DNA of 64,000 nt from Pseudomonadota bacterium (GCA_023450615.1 JAEXGT010000106.1:29756-93755); one strand, 5' to 3'; numbered from the stretch's first letter, positions 15,979 to 26,704 are shown. The notes: generated from the sequence alone by a model not told the origin. Numbers and translations are program-made.

Positions 15979-17760
15979 ATGGCTGACCTGCCAATTTGGG
16001 ATTGGCGAGCATTTGCAGCCATGATTGCGTTCGGCCTCACGCTCAGCGGGGCATGGCTGGCCGGGCGCGCCTCCGTGCGCCGTCCTCTCAAGTCTTTTTA
16101 CCGGGGCGTAGACCAATGGCGGCATGGCGATCTACAGACACGGATCCATCTCGGAGCTCCGAATACACCCCTTGGACAGTTGAGCGCTGCCTTCAACGAC
16201 ATGGCCAGCGCGTTCAACCTGCGGGAAGCGGAGCGTGAGAACGTTCTGAAAGCGCTACAGGAAGGGGAGGAACGGCTCCAGATCGCCCAGGATGTCGCAG
16301 GCCTCGGTATTTGGGATTGGGACCACTCGACCGGCAAGATCACTTGGTCACGGCAGATGTTCCAACTCGTCGGGCTCGATCCTTCAGAGAATGGGGTCAA
16401 TCCATTCAAGGCTTGGATCGGTATTCTCCATCCCGACGATCGGGAGCGGATGGAATGGCAGGTCAAGCAATTGCCGCGCACCCTGGAGCCCTTGACGACG
16501 GAATATCGGATCGTCAGGAGCGACGGATCGGTGCGCTGGTTGCAGATGCGCGGTCTGTCTCTCGCCGGAAAGATGGATAAGCCCCTGCGGACTGTGATCG
16601 TCAATCTCGACATCACGCCCAACAAGGAGACCGAACTCCGCGAGCGTTTCCTTCTCAAGCTCAGCGATCAGATCCGCGATCTCGTCCGCCCCGATGATAT
16701 CCTGATGACCGTGTCGGAGGAGCTCGGTAAGCACCTGGGCGTCACCCGTCTCGGCTACGGCGAGATCGAGCACGACACAATGATGTTGACGACGCTGGTC
16801 GATTGGCATGTGGAAGGCATGCCTTATATGGTCGGTCGGCATCCTCTGACGCCTTTCGGGCCCTTCGTCTGCGACGAGATGAGGGCAGGCCGGATCCTTG
16901 TGATCGATGATGCCTTGGCCGATCCCCGTCTTCAGGATTCCGCAGATGTCTTCATCGCGCTCCAGAATATCGGCACCATTGTCGTTTCTCTCGTCAAGGA
17001 AGGGCGCCTGAGAGCCGCTCTCTACGTCCACAACACGACCAGACGGCAATGGACTGAAAGCGAGATCGAGTTGTGCCGTGACGTCGCCGAGCGTACATGG
17101 TCTGCTGTCGAAAGGACCCGGTCCGATGCGCGGCAGCGCCTGCTGATCAACGAGCTCAATCACCGCGTCAAGAATACATTGGCGACGGTGCAATCCGTAG
17201 CAGCCCACAGCTTCAAGATCGGCGACCCCAATGCCGGACGTGCGGCTTTTGAGGCGCGCTTGTTCGCACTTTCCAAAACGCATGACGTTCTGACGCGTGA
17301 GAATTGGGAAGGCGCCAACCTTCAGGACATCGTCCAGGAGGCGATAGCTCCTTACGCCCGGGACAATGCCGAGCGCTTCAAGGTTGTCGGCGAACCTCTG
17401 CAGCTTCCGCCTCGGATCGCCCTGCCGCTCGCCATGGCGCTTCATGAGCTTTCAACAAACGCGGCAAAGTATGGGGCATTTTCAGCGGAAACCGGCGAGG
17501 TGCGCTTCGAATGGACGCTGGCCCATATGGAAGATGGGCCGCGCCTCGTGCTCAAATGGACGGAAACCGATGGCCCTCTGACCCAATCTCCCACTCACAA
17601 AGGTTTCGGCTCTCGCCTGATCGAGCGCGGCCTGACGCGGGAGCTTGGGGGGACGGTCGATCTGGACTATCGCCCCACCGGTCTTGTCTGCACAGTGAGC
17701 TTCCCGCTGCCTGAAGCGGAAACGGTCGATTACTATCGTGCCAACGAAAAGCTCGCGTGA
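15979..17760 (+). CDS. HWE/HisKA_2-type sensor histidine kinase (HAMP-PAS-GAF-HK)
   Basis: A 593-residue kinase with one membrane helix (residues ~12-30), then a HAMP-like linker, and a PAS domain ~100-215 (GIWDWDHSTGKITWS, HPDDRERMEW). A GAF domain spans ~225-375. The kinase core is of the HWE/HisKA_2 class with the phospho-acceptor His395 in ELNHRVKNTLATVQS and an N-box HELSTNAAKYGAFS. Stop codons close the frame just upstream, so there is no periplasmic sensor or first membrane helix. It may be a naturally short form or have lost its N-terminus. No response regulator is adjacent. Confidence 0.88.
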   Translation: MADLPIWDWRAFAAMIAFGLTLSGAWLAGRASVRRPLKSFYRGVDQWRHGDLQTRIHLGAPNTPLGQLSAAFNDMASAFNLREAERENVLKALQEGEERLQIAQDVAGLGIWDWDHSTGKITWSRQMFQLVGLDPSENGVNPFKAWIGILHPDDRERMEWQVKQLPRTLEPLTTEYRIVRSDGSVRWLQMRGLSLAGKMDKPLRTVIVNLDITPNKETELRERFLLKLSDQIRDLVRPDDILMTVSEELGKHLGVTRLGYGEIEHDTMMLTTLVDWHVEGMPYMVGRHPLTPFGPFVCDEMRAGRILVIDDALADPRLQDSADVFIALQNIGTIVVSLVKEGRLRAALYVHNTTRRQWTESEIELCRDVAERTWSAVERTRSDARQRLLINELNHRVKNTLATVQSVAAHSFKIGDPNAGRAAFEARLFALSKTHDVLTRENWEGANLQDIVQEAIAPYARDNAERFKVVGEPLQLPPRIALPLAMALHELSTNAAKYGAFSAETGEVRFEWTLAHMEDGPRLVLKWTETDGPLTQSPTHKGFGSRLIERGLTRELGGTVDLDYRPTGLVCTVSFPLPEAETVDYYRANEKLA

Positions 17761-17778
17761 GGGCTTCTCACGCGAGCT
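17750..17778. terminator. hairpin at the kinase/tex convergent junction
   Basis: A 12-bp perfect inverted repeat (17750-17761 and 17767-17778, 5-nt loop) overlapping the kinase stop codon. It lies between convergent genes and could act in both directions, though no long T-run follows. Confidence 0.5.
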
Positions 17779-17800
17779 CGAGTGCTGAACGGAAGTACTA

Positions 17801-20146
17801 TCAGCGACGCGCGTTCTTGTCCTTCTGCAGTCCTGCCCGACGCAGGGCGTCTGCCAAGGCGCCACCGGATGCATTCGAAGCTGCGGGCGCGGATGATTTC
17901 TTCTCGCTCTGAGCGCGGTGCTTCTGGAAGGCGCCGCGATTGTCGTCGGAGCGATTGGAGGGGCGCTTCTCTGCGGGGTCGCTCATGCGCATGGTGAGTG
18001 AGATGCGCTTGCGCGGAATATCGACCTCGAGCACCTTCACCTTCACGATGTCTCCGGGCTTCACCACGTCGCGGGGATCCTTTACGAAAGTCTCGGACAG
18101 AGCGGAGATGTGCACCAGACCGTCCTGATGCACGCCGATATCGACGAAGGCGCCGAAAGCGGCCACGTTCGTCACCACACCTTCCAGCATCATGCCGGGC
18201 TTAAGATCGCTGATCTTCTCGACGCCTTCCATGAAGGTGGCCGTCTTGAATTCGGGGCGGGGGTCGCGGCCCGGCTTTTCCAGCTCGGACAGAATGTCCT
18301 TCACGGTCGGTACGCCGAATTTTTCATCCGTGAAGCTCTGTGGGCTGAGTTTCTTCAGGACGCCGCCATTGCCGATCAGAACCTTGATGTCGCTTTTCGT
18401 AGCCTCGAGAATGCGGCGGACGACAGGATAGGCTTCCGGGTGAACTCCGGATGCATCGAGCGGATCGTCTCCGTTGGGGATGCGCAGGAAGCCTGCGGCC
18501 TGCTCGAAGGTTTTCGGTCCGAGACCCGGCACATCGCCGAGGGCCTTACGCGTCTTGAATGGTCCCTTGGCATTGCGGTGTTCGACGATGTTCTTCGCCA
18601 CCCACTCGCCAAGACCTGATACGCGGGACAGAAGCGGCGCGGATGCCGTGTTGAGATCGACGCCGACTGCGTTCACGCAGTCTTCCACGACGGCATCAAG
18701 CGAGCGGGAGAGTTTGTATTCCGCAAGATCATGCTGATACTGGCCGACGCCGATCGATTTCGGATCGATCTTGACGAGTTCCGCCAGCGGATCCTGGAGA
18801 CGGCGCGCAATGGAGACCGCACCGCGGAGAGACACGTCGAGATCCGGCAACTCTTGGCTTGCATAGGCTGAGGCCGAGTAAACGGACGCGCCTGCTTCAG
18901 ACACCATGATCTTCGTGAGCTGCAGGTCCGGGTGCTTCGCCACCAATTCGGCTGCGAGCTTGTCCGTCTCGCGCGAGGCTGTGCCGTTGCCGATGGCGAT
19001 GAGTTCGACCTTGTGCACACGGCACAGGCGCGCAAGTGTCGCGATGGACTCATCCCACTGGCGCTTCGGCTCGTGCGGGTAGATCGTATCCGTTGCAACC
19101 ACTTTGCCGGTGGCATCCACCACAGCCACTTTCACGCCCGTGCGATAGCCGGGATCGAGCCCGAGCGTCGGGCGTGTGCCTGCGGGGGCAGCAAGCAGAA
19201 GATCACGCAGGTTGCCGGCGAAGACCTTTACGGCTTCGTCCTCAGCGAGCTGCCACAGCTTCATCTTCATATCGAGCTCGATGGAGAAGCGCAGCTTCGT
19301 GCGCCAAGCCCAACGCACCGTTTCGAGAAGCCACTTGTCACCGGGGCGGCCCATGTCGGTGATGCCGAAGGCAAGCGCTGTGCGGCCTTCATAGCGGCTC
19401 ACATAGCCGGGCTCTGCGGCGTCCTTATCCTCTTCCATGCGAAGATCGAGGATCTCTTCCTTCTCGCCGCGGAAGAGAGCGAGAATGCGGTGCGAGGGCA
19501 GCTTGGTCAGAGGCTCGGCAAAATCGAAGTAATCGGCGAATTTCGCGCCATCGGTCTTCTTGCCGTCGCGTACCTTCGAGGTGAGGCTACCGCGCTCCCA
19601 ATAGATATCGCGAAGGGCACCCAGCAATTCCGCGTTTTCCGCAAAGCGCTCCACCAGAATGGCGCGCGCGCCTTCGAGGGCGGCTTCAGGGGTTGCGACC
19701 TCCTTCTCCGTATTCACGAAGGCGGCTGCTTCCGTCTTCGGATCACGCTGCGGCTCGGCGAGGATGAGATCGGCGAGCGGCTCGAGGCCGGCTTCCTTGG
19801 CAATCTGCGCCTTGGTGCGGCGCTTGGGCTTGTAGGGCAGGTAAAGATCTTCGAGGCGCGCCTTGGTGTCGGCGGTGTTGATCTGAAGGGCCAGCTCGTC
19901 GGTGAGCTTGCCCTGCTCGCGGACGCTGTCAAGAATCGTCTTGCGGCGGTCTTCCAGCTCCCGCAGATAACGCAGGCGTTCCTCCAGGGTGCGCAGCTGG
20001 GCGTCGTCCAGGGTGCCGGTGACTTCCTTGCGGTAGCGCGCGATGAAGGGCACGGTCGAGCCCCCGTCGAGCAGGTCGACGGCTGCCTTGACCTGCCATT
20101 CCTGTACATTCAGTTCATTCGCAATGCGCTGACCGATGGATAGCAT
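17801..20146 (-). CDS. tex: Tex-family S1 RNA-binding transcription accessory protein
   Basis: A cytoplasmic nucleic-acid-binding protein of 781 residues, normal for Tex. Visible parts: the N-terminal helical region with [15 protein letters not shown], the YqgF-like core ([17 protein letters not shown]), the helix-hairpin-helix segment ([20 protein letters not shown]) and a C-terminal S1 domain ([20 protein letters not shown]). The Met at 20146 is chosen over 20161 because GGAGAG sits just before it. The tail after S1 is basic and low in complexity. Confidence 0.95.
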   Translation of the reverse strand: MLSIGQRIANELNVQEWQVKAAVDLLDGGSTVPFIARYRKEVTGTLDDAQLRTLEERLRYLRELEDRRKTILDSVREQGKLTDELALQINTADTKARLEDLYLPYKPKRRTKAQIAKEAGLEPLADLILAEPQRDPKTEAAAFVNTEKEVATPEAALEGARAILVERFAENAELLGALRDIYWERGSLTSKVRDGKKTDGAKFADYFDFAEPLTKLPSHRILALFRGEKEEILDLRMEEDKDAAEPGYVSRYEGRTALAFGITDMGRPGDKWLLETVRWAWRTKLRFSIELDMKMKLWQLAEDEAVKVFAGNLRDLLLAAPAGTRPTLGLDPGYRTGVKVAVVDATGKVVATDTIYPHEPKRQWDESIATLARLCRVHKVELIAIGNGTASRETDKLAAELVAKHPDLQLTKIMVSEAGASVYSASAYASQELPDLDVSLRGAVSIARRLQDPLAELVKIDPKSIGVGQYQHDLAEYKLSRSLDAVVEDCVNAVGVDLNTASAPLLSRVSGLGEWVAKNIVEHRNAKGPFKTRKALGDVPGLGPKTFEQAAGFLRIPNGDDPLDASGVHPEAYPVVRRILEATKSDIKVLIGNGGVLKKLSPQSFTDEKFGVPTVKDILSELEKPGRDPRPEFKTATFMEGVEKISDLKPGMMLEGVVTNVAAFGAFVDIGVHQDGLVHISALSETFVKDPRDVVKPGDIVKVKVLEVDIPRKRISLTMRMSDPAEKRPSNRSDDNRGAFQKHRAQSEKKSSAPAASNASGGALADALRRAGLQKDKNARR

Positions 20147-20340
20147 GGATCTCTCCGACATTAAGTAAGATGCGGCTTCTACGGGGTGCGAGCGCCCCGG
20201 GTCAACGGCCTATCCCCAGCCCCAGGGTCGCACTGCCCCTTGGGAAGATCGTTGAGCGGAGCCCCGAAAAACCTCTTGGCTACCGGCATTCGGGCGTATA
20301 GACCGTCCGGCCTTTCAACCGCTTTTTTGCCGGATCCCCA

Positions 20341-21669
20341 ATGTCAGTTCCCCACGATCTTTCCATCGGCATCGATTTCGGAACCAGCAATACGGTGGTG
20401 GCGGTTGCCGATTCGCATGGAAACGTACATGCCCTGACCTTCGACCATGGCGGCGAGAGGCTGAAGGTTTATGTGACGGCGCTCTGCTTTTGGGACGAGC
20501 GCCATGGTAACGGCTTGCGCACGCAGGTCGAAGGCGGACCTTGGGCCATCGAGCAGTTTCTCGACGGACTTGATCCTCATCGCTTCATTCAATCGTTTAA
20601 GACCTTTGCCGCGAGTGCGACGTTTCAGGAAACTCGCATCTTCCGGGACCGATACCGCTTTGAGGACCTTTTGAGCGCTTTTCTGCGCACCCTCGTGCAC
20701 CATGGCGGTTCGCAGCTCGATTGGGGCGTAGCGAATGTGGTGATCGGACGGCCGGTGCAGTTCGCCGGCTACAACCCTGACGACGATCTCGCCATGCAGC
20801 GCTACCGGGCCGCGTTCGGAAAGCTCGGTGCCGATCATGCCCGCTATGTCTATGAGCCCGTGGGCGCCGCTTTCTTCTATGCACGCCAACTCAACCGCGA
20901 CTCCACGGTGCTTGTGGCGGATTTCGGCGGCGGCACCAGCGACTTCTCCGTTATGCGCTTCTCTCGCGAGAGCGGCGTTCTTCGTGCGGAGCCCTTGGGG
21001 CATTCAGGCGTCGGCATTGCAGGCGATTCGTTTGACTATCGCATTGTCGATCATGTCGTCTCGCCCCAGCTCGGGAAGGGCGGTCTCTACCGTTCCATGG
21101 GCAAAACGTTGTCGATCCCCAATCACTACTTTGCCAATTTCGCGCGCTGGAATCAGCTCGCCATGATGAAGGGTAGCGGCGATCTGAAGGAATTGCGTGA
21201 GCTTGCGAAAGTGGCTCTCGAGCCGGAACCTCTCGAAAAGTTCATCGACATCATCGAATACGATCTGGGTTTTGCTCTCTATCGTGCGGTGTCTTCGGCG
21301 AAGGTGGCGTTGTCGAGTCAGTATGAAACAGAGTTCAGTTTCAAAGGTGAAGGCGTCGACATCAAGGCGCGCATCAAGCGGACGGATTTCGAGAACTGGA
21401 TTGCAGACGACGTACGTCGCATCGGCGAGACGGTCGACGAAGCGCTTGCCAAGTCCGGTATCTCGGCCTCCGATATAGACAAGGTCTTCCTGACAGGCGG
21501 CACTTCCTTTGTGCCTGCCATCCGCAACCTCTTCGTGGAGCGTTTCGGCGAGGAGCGGTTGACCTCGGCGGATCAGTTCGAGTCCATCGCCTATGGTCTT
21601 GCGCTGATCGGTCAGACGGAGGATCCCGAACGCTGGGCTGTTCAAGGTAGCGAGGCAGCCGAGATTTAA
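20341..21669 (+). CDS. Hsp70-family protein, YegD-like
   Basis: A 442-residue ASKHA ATPase related to E. coli YegD. It opens IGIDFGTSNTVVAVADSHG (phosphate 1), with LVADFGGGTSDFSVMRF (phosphate 2) and VFLTGGTSFVPAIRNLF (adenosine motif). It has the ATPase half only and lacks the classical DnaK peptide-binding domain. It is divergent from tex across a 195-bp gap in which no other gene is seen. Its cellular role is not established. Confidence 0.9.
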   Translation: MSVPHDLSIGIDFGTSNTVVAVADSHGNVHALTFDHGGERLKVYVTALCFWDERHGNGLRTQVEGGPWAIEQFLDGLDPHRFIQSFKTFAASATFQETRIFRDRYRFEDLLSAFLRTLVHHGGSQLDWGVANVVIGRPVQFAGYNPDDDLAMQRYRAAFGKLGADHARYVYEPVGAAFFYARQLNRDSTVLVADFGGGTSDFSVMRFSRESGVLRAEPLGHSGVGIAGDSFDYRIVDHVVSPQLGKGGLYRSMGKTLSIPNHYFANFARWNQLAMMKGSGDLKELRELAKVALEPEPLEKFIDIIEYDLGFALYRAVSSAKVALSSQYETEFSFKGEGVDIKARIKRTDFENWIADDVRRIGETVDEALAKSGISASDIDKVFLTGGTSFVPAIRNLFVERFGEERLTSADQFESIAYGLALIGQTEDPERWAVQGSEAAEI

Positions 21670-21744
21670 AATTAAACTTGTGATCCGGGCGGGAAAGGGT
21701 TTTATTTTGCGGCGCAACATAAAGCCTCTGCCGGGAGCCGACCC

Positions 21745-24531
21745 TTGTCCCTCATCAATCCAGACATCACTCCGGAAAAGGACTTTCCGCTTCGCGACGA
21801 CATTCGGCTTTTAGGGCGGCTTCTCGGCGATACGATCCGCGAACAGGAAGGCGAGGCCGTTTTTGAAATTGTAGAGCGTATCCGCCAAACCTCGATCCGG
21901 TTTCATCGCGATGAGGACGAGGCAGCGCGCAAGGAGCTCGAGACGATCCTGAACAGCCTCTCGCGGGGGCGCACCAATCAGATCATCCGCGCCTACAGCT
22001 ATTTCTCGCATCTGGCGAACATCGCAGAGGATCAGCACCATGTGCGCCGGTCGCGCGCTCATGCCATGGCGGGGGCTCATGCCGTCAACGCGCCGGAGCC
22101 TCGCGAAGGGACACTCCCCCGGGCCTTGAAGCTTGTGCATGAGGCCGGAGTCAGTCAGGGCGCGTTGCAGGCATTCTTCGCGTCCGCTCTGGTGGTTCCT
22201 GTGCTGACGGCGCATCCGACGGAAGTGCGCCGCAAGAGCACCATCGATCGGGAGATGGAGATCTCCCAGATATTGGCGCAGCGCGACCGCTATGCGCTGA
22301 CACCAGAGGAGGATACGGCTTCGGAAGAGGCCATCCGCCGCGCCGTGCTGACCTTGTGGCAGACGAGCATCCTGCGCAGCAACCGCCTGAAGGTGATCGA
22401 CGAGGTAGTGAACGGCCTGTCCTATTACGATTACACCTTCTTCAAGGAACTCCCGCGCGTCTATGCCTCCCTCGAGGATCAACTCGCTGCTATGGATCCC
22501 GTCTGGCAAAGCGTGGAGATCCCGTCGTTCCTGCGTATGGGAAGCTGGATCGGCGGAGACCGGGACGGCAATCCGTTTGTGACGGCGGATGCGCTCAGGC
22601 AAGCATTGCTCCTGCAGAGCAAGCATGCCCTCGGCTCATATCTGGAGGAGCTGCATTGCCTCGGTGGCGAGCTTTCGCTCGACGAGCGTTATGTGAATGC
22701 GTCCGAGCAAGTGCATGAATTGGCGAAGGCCTCGCCTGATATGTCTCCTCACCGGCAAAATGAGCCTTACCGTCGTGCCATCACGGGAATGTATGCGCGC
22801 TTGGCTGCGACGGCGGCAGAATTCGGCCATGACGATATCACCCGTCACGCCGTGGGCGATGCACCGGCTTATGCCAGCGCCGAGGAGTTTTCTGGCGATT
22901 TGTCCATTCTCCATCGCTCCCTGGTTTCCAACGGCTCCGGCGCTCTTGCACGCGGGCGCTTGCGCCGTCTGCGCCGCGCCGTCGATGTATTCGGTTTCCA
23001 TCTCGCGAGCCTCGACCTGCGCCAGAACTCCGATGTGCATGAGCGTGTAGTTGCGGAACTGTTTGAGAAGGCTGTTCCCGGCACAGCCTATGAGACGCTT
23101 CCGGAAGAGCGGCGGGTCGAGGTCCTTCTGGAAGAGCTCAAGACGTCGCGTCTGTTGACGTCGCCCTATTTGGACTATTCGGAGGAAACGGCGAAGGAGC
23201 TCGCCATCGTTCATGAGGCTGCCACAGCGCATCGCCGTTTCGGTCTGGCGGCTGTGCCGAATTACGTGATTTCCAAGGCCAGCGATCCCTCCGATATCCT
23301 GGAAGTCGCCCTGCTCCTGAAGGAGGCGGGTCTCTTGCGTCCGCGTGAGGGTGAGATGGCGGTCAACATCATTCCGCTCTTCGAGACCATCGCCGACTTG
23401 CGCAATTGCAGCCGGGTCATGAACGATCTGTTCGCGCTGCCGGATTACATGCGCCTTTTGCGCAGCCGCGAGCAGGCACAGGAGGTGATGCTCGGTTATT
23501 CCGATAGCAACAAGGACGGCGGCTATCTCACTTCAGGCTGGGAGCTCTACAAGGCTGAGACGAAACTGGTCGATGTCTTCAAGAGCCATGGCGTTGCGCT
23601 TCGTCTCTTTCATGGACGCGGGGGATCCGTTGGCCGTGGCGGTGGCCCGAGCTATCAGGCGATCCTCGCGCAGCCGGGGGGCGCGGTGCAGAATGCCATC
23701 CGCATCACCGAGCAGGGCGAGGTGATCGCAGGAAAATACTCTAACCCGGATCTCGGCCGACGCAATCTCGAAATTCTGGCGGCGGCGACTCTAGAAGCAT
23801 CCTTGCTGCACTCGCAGCAGTCTGCGCCGCGTGAAGACTATCTCGAGGCGATGGAGGACCTTTCGGACAGCGCCTATAAGGCCTACCGCGCACTCGTCTA
23901 TGAGACTGAAGGCTTCGAGCGTTATTTCTGGGAGTCGACGGTAATCGGCGAGATCGCCAATCTCAACATCGGAAGCCGTCCTGCCTCGCGCACGAACTCG
24001 CGCCGCATCGAGGATCTGCGCGCCATTCCATGGGTATTCGGCTGGGCGCAATGCCGTCTCATGCTGCCGGGCTGGTATGGCTTCGGCTCTGCCGTCAACG
24101 TATTCCTGGAGAAGCGCCCGGATACGGGATTGGCGCTGCTGCAGGAAATGTATCGTGAGTGGCCGTTCTTCCAGGCGCTCCTGTCGAACATGGACATGGT
24201 TCTTGCCAAGAGCAACATTGCCATCGCATCGCGCTATTCGAAGCTCGTAGAGGACGATTCCTTGCGGGAATCGATCTTTCCTAGATTGCGGCATGAATGG
24301 GAAGATTCCATCAAGACGCTGCTCGCGATCATGGGGCAAGAGACACTGCTCGACAAAAACCCGCTTCTCGCCCGCTCGATCCGTAATCGCTTCCCCTATC
24401 TCGACCCGCTGAATCACCTGCAGATCGAGCTGCTGAAGCGTCACCGTTCCGGTGATGCTGACGAGCAGGTGGTGCAAGGCATCCACCTCTCTATCAACGG
24501 CATCGCAGCGGGCTTACGCAACAGCGGCTGA
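21745..24531 (+). CDS. ppc: phosphoenolpyruvate carboxylase
   Basis: The enzyme carboxylates PEP with bicarbonate to oxaloacetate, an anaplerotic step. The 928-residue length is typical. The catalytic signatures are all present: [12 protein letters not shown] with the active His, the [16 protein letters not shown] loop, [19 protein letters not shown] with the mobile glycine loop, and the C-terminal [13 protein letters not shown]. The start is TTG at 21745, preceded by GGGAGCC; the N-terminus [19 protein letters not shown] matches the family. It may be cotranscribed with the upstream Hsp70-like gene. Confidence 0.97.
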   Translation: MSLINPDITPEKDFPLRDDIRLLGRLLGDTIREQEGEAVFEIVERIRQTSIRFHRDEDEAARKELETILNSLSRGRTNQIIRAYSYFSHLANIAEDQHHVRRSRAHAMAGAHAVNAPEPREGTLPRALKLVHEAGVSQGALQAFFASALVVPVLTAHPTEVRRKSTIDREMEISQILAQRDRYALTPEEDTASEEAIRRAVLTLWQTSILRSNRLKVIDEVVNGLSYYDYTFFKELPRVYASLEDQLAAMDPVWQSVEIPSFLRMGSWIGGDRDGNPFVTADALRQALLLQSKHALGSYLEELHCLGGELSLDERYVNASEQVHELAKASPDMSPHRQNEPYRRAITGMYARLAATAAEFGHDDITRHAVGDAPAYASAEEFSGDLSILHRSLVSNGSGALARGRLRRLRRAVDVFGFHLASLDLRQNSDVHERVVAELFEKAVPGTAYETLPEERRVEVLLEELKTSRLLTSPYLDYSEETAKELAIVHEAATAHRRFGLAAVPNYVISKASDPSDILEVALLLKEAGLLRPREGEMAVNIIPLFETIADLRNCSRVMNDLFALPDYMRLLRSREQAQEVMLGYSDSNKDGGYLTSGWELYKAETKLVDVFKSHGVALRLFHGRGGSVGRGGGPSYQAILAQPGGAVQNAIRITEQGEVIAGKYSNPDLGRRNLEILAAATLEASLLHSQQSAPREDYLEAMEDLSDSAYKAYRALVYETEGFERYFWESTVIGEIANLNIGSRPASRTNSRRIEDLRAIPWVFGWAQCRLMLPGWYGFGSAVNVFLEKRPDTGLALLQEMYREWPFFQALLSNMDMVLAKSNIAIASRYSKLVEDDSLRESIFPRLRHEWEDSIKTLLAIMGQETLLDKNPLLARSIRNRFPYLDPLNHLQIELLKRHRSGDADEQVVQGIHLSINGIAAGLRNSG

Positions 24532-24636
24532 CGGGCGCACCTCGGAACCCTCAGGTTGCGCTCCGGGTTGTGCCGATGGAGCGTAGCCAGCTTAGAAAGT
24601 CGGTGACGCTCATGGTTTCGAACCAAGGAGAGAGGC

Positions 24637-24810
24637 ATGGCTCGTGGTGACAAGTCGGCTTATACCGACAAGCAAAAACGTAAGGCCGAGCATATCGAGG
24701 AAGGTTATGAGAACCGCGGCGTTTCCGAAAAAGAAGCTGAGCGGCGTGCCTGGGCAACCGTCAATAAGCAAGATGGCGGCGGCAAGAAGGGTGGCTCTGG
24801 GCGTGGCTAG
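24637..24810 (+). CDS. small basic conserved protein (57 aa)
   Basis: A short gene starting MARGDKSAYTDKQKRK, with GVSEKEAERRAWATV and a glycine/lysine-rich tail ending GGSGRG. A strong AAGGAGAG ribosome site lies 2-12 bp before the ATG. The sequence resembles a small family widespread in Rhizobiales that is often labelled a plasmid-stabilization protein without functional support. It is highly charged and probably nucleic-acid-associated; function unknown. A loose GGAAC-N17-GGTT match at 24544-24569 upstream could be an EcfG-type stress promoter. Confidence 0.75.
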   Translation: MARGDKSAYTDKQKRKAEHIEEGYENRGVSEKEAERRAWATVNKQDGGGKKGGSGRG

Positions 24811-24825
24811 CGCTCCTGAGAACTA

Positions 24826-24859
24826 CTTATTATCCATGCATCGATGCATGGATAATAAG
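24826..24859. repeat. 34-bp perfect palindrome
   Basis: The sequence from 24826 to 24859 is its own reverse complement with no spacer, centred on ATCGAT and flanked by ATGCAT on each side. Outer bases AACTA and TAGTT can extend the pairing past a small bulge. It lies between the small basic gene and the DapA-like gene. With no T-run it is not a typical terminator; a dimeric protein-binding site or a cruciform is possible. Confidence 0.8.
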
Positions 24860-24924
24860 CCTAGTTGATCGGTGCATTCGTCTGCAAGGCCGTGTATGGA
24901 AGAGGCTGACATGAAAGCCTTTCC

Positions 24925-25854
24925 ATGGAGGAAGCCTTGCTTACGAGTTCTGCCGCCGGTGTCTACGTCATTTGCCCAACGCCTTTCGAGGGCGATGGGA
25001 AACTCGATATGGCCTCCACCGACCGGATGGTCGAAGCCTATCTCGAAGCCGGTGCCACGGGCCTCACGATCCTCGGCATCATGGGCGAGGCACCTAAGCT
25101 GACGGCGGACGAATCGCAGGCCTTCGTCCGCCAGGTCATGACGGCGGTTGCAGGGCGTGTTCCGGTGGTCGTGGGCGTCTCGGCTGCAGGTTTTGCCGCC
25201 ATGTCGGCGTTAACCGCGAAAGCGATGGATGCTGGTGCTGCGGGCGTGATGATCGCGCCTCCGTCGACGCTCAAAACTGACGATCAGATCGTCGCCTACT
25301 ATGCCGATGCGGTCGAGGCCATCGGCGCGGATGTTCCTTTCGTCCTTCAGGATTACCCGCTCACCACCAATGTCGTTATGACGCCCAAAGTGATCATGCG
25401 CATCATCGAACAGAATCCGTCCTGCGTTATGCTCAAGCACGAGGACTGGCCGGGATTGGACAAGATCACGACTTTGCGCCGCGCAAGCGACAAGGGCGAA
25501 GTACGTCGCGTTTCTATCCTCTGCGGCAACGGTGGCCTGTTCCTTCCCTTCGAGATGGAACGAGGCGCCGATGGTGCAATGACGGGCTATGCCTATCCGG
25601 AGATGCTCGTGGGCGTCGTCAATCTCATCAACCAGGGCAAGCGCAAGGAGGCACATGACCTCTTCGACCGCCACCTCCCGTTGGTGCGCTACGAGACGCA
25701 GCCGGGTGTTGGTCTCGCCGTTCGCAAATACGTGCTGCAGAAGCGGGGCATTATTGCCCACGACACATTGCGTAAGCCCGGGCCGAAGCTGAGCCCGGAA
25801 ACCATCTCGGACATCGACTGGCTGATGCAGCGCATCGAGCGCTCGGAATCGTGA
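24925..25854 (+). CDS. DapA/NAL-family class I aldolase or dehydratase
   Basis: A 309-residue TIM-barrel lyase of the dihydrodipicolinate synthase/N-acetylneuraminate lyase family. The Schiff-base lysine is Lys171 in VMLKHEDWPG, the catalytic Tyr144 is in LQDYPLT, and the substrate loop GIMGEAPKLTADE replaces the GTTGE of true DapA. That loop and the length resemble sugar-acid dehydratases such as L-2-keto-3-deoxyarabonate dehydratase rather than lysine biosynthesis. It is followed 13 bp later by an SDR gene, suggesting a small catabolic operon. The substrate is not known. Confidence 0.85.
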   Translation: MEEALLTSSAAGVYVICPTPFEGDGKLDMASTDRMVEAYLEAGATGLTILGIMGEAPKLTADESQAFVRQVMTAVAGRVPVVVGVSAAGFAAMSALTAKAMDAGAAGVMIAPPSTLKTDDQIVAYYADAVEAIGADVPFVLQDYPLTTNVVMTPKVIMRIIEQNPSCVMLKHEDWPGLDKITTLRRASDKGEVRRVSILCGNGGLFLPFEMERGADGAMTGYAYPEMLVGVVNLINQGKRKEAHDLFDRHLPLVRYETQPGVGLAVRKYVLQKRGIIAHDTLRKPGPKLSPETISDIDWLMQRIERSES

Positions 25855-25867
25855 AGGAGCTGACAGA

Positions 25868-26647
25868 ATGAAGACAGGATTGGAAGGAAAGCGCGCGCTG
25901 GTTCTAGGCGCAAGCAAAGGGTTGGGCTTCGGCATCGCTCAAGGGCTGGCGGAAGAGGGCGCACGTGTGGCCATCGCAAGCCGCACCATGGAGGGCTCGA
26001 AAGCCGCAGCCGACAAGATCGGCCGGGATGTGCTGCCCTTCGTCTGCGATACCGGCAAGGTTGATCAGGTCGACGCGCTTGCCAAGGATGTGACGGCGGC
26101 GTTTGGTGGCGTCGACATTCTCGTGCTCAACAGCGGCGGCCCGCCGCCCGGCAAGGCTCAGGGCGTGTCGTCCGATCAGTGGCGTCAGTCCTTCGACGCC
26201 ATGTTCGTCAATCTCGTGCGTATCGCCGATCAGCTTCTGCCTGGCATGATGGAGCGCAAGTTCGGTCGTATCATCTCGGTGATTTCCTCGGGTGTCATTC
26301 AGCCGATCCCGAACCTCGCGATTTCGAATGCAATCCGCCCGGCGCTCGTCGGCTGGGGTAAGACGCTCGCAAGTGAGGTGGCCTCCTCCGGCGTGACCGT
26401 CAACGCCATCGCGCCCGGACGCATCGCGACGGACCGCCTGAAGCAGCTCGATGCCGCCAATGCCGAGCGTACGGGACGCTCCGTCGAGGATGTGGCTGCT
26501 GCCGCTCGCGCCGGAATTCCGGCAGGCCGTTACGGCGAGATCAAGGAATTCGCGGCTGCTGCCGTGTTCCTCGCCAGCGAGAAGGCCTCGTTCATGACCG
26601 GTTCGATCCTGCGCGTCGACGGCGGGCAGATTTCATCCGTGACCTGA
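25868..26647 (+). CDS. SDR-family oxidoreductase with non-canonical active site
   Basis: A 259-residue Rossmann protein with the cofactor motif GASKGLGFG (residues 14-22) and NSGGPPPGK in place of the usual NAG. The catalytic region reads VISSGVIQPIPNLAISNAIRPALVGW. Serines are present, but Ile152 and Ile156 stand where the SDR Tyr and Lys normally are. The downstream NAIAPGRIATDR and FMTGSILRVDGG motifs are normal. A recognised FabG-like subgroup shares the SN-x-x-RP pattern, so this is a family feature rather than a mutation. Probably cotranscribed with the DapA-like gene. Confidence 0.88.
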   Translation: MKTGLEGKRALVLGASKGLGFGIAQGLAEEGARVAIASRTMEGSKAAADKIGRDVLPFVCDTGKVDQVDALAKDVTAAFGGVDILVLNSGGPPPGKAQGVSSDQWRQSFDAMFVNLVRIADQLLPGMMERKFGRIISVISSGVIQPIPNLAISNAIRPALVGWGKTLASEVASSGVTVNAIAPGRIATDRLKQLDAANAERTGRSVEDVAAAARAGIPAGRYGEIKEFAAAAVFLASEKASFMTGSILRVDGGQISSVT

Positions 26648-26655
26648 TCCGATTA

Positions 26656-26686
26656 AAGGAGAGAGGCGAGGCTTGCCTCTCTCCTT
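26656..26686. terminator. hairpin between SDR and chrA (convergent)
   Basis: A 12-bp inverted repeat (arms 26656-26667 and 26675-26686, 7-nt loop), nine bases after the SDR stop and before the chrA stop on the other strand. Likely a shared terminator; the T-run is short. Confidence 0.6.
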
Positions 26687-26704
26687 GCGCTTCGCTCACC
26701 TTGA

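Noticed and set aside
15777..15986. 69-codon frame between the flavin oxidase and the histidine kinase
   Set aside because: No ribosome site, no family resemblance, and it overlaps the kinase start.
18932..20143. 403-codon open frame on the plus strand
   Set aside because: It is antisense to tex, which has full family motifs; no recognisable domain.
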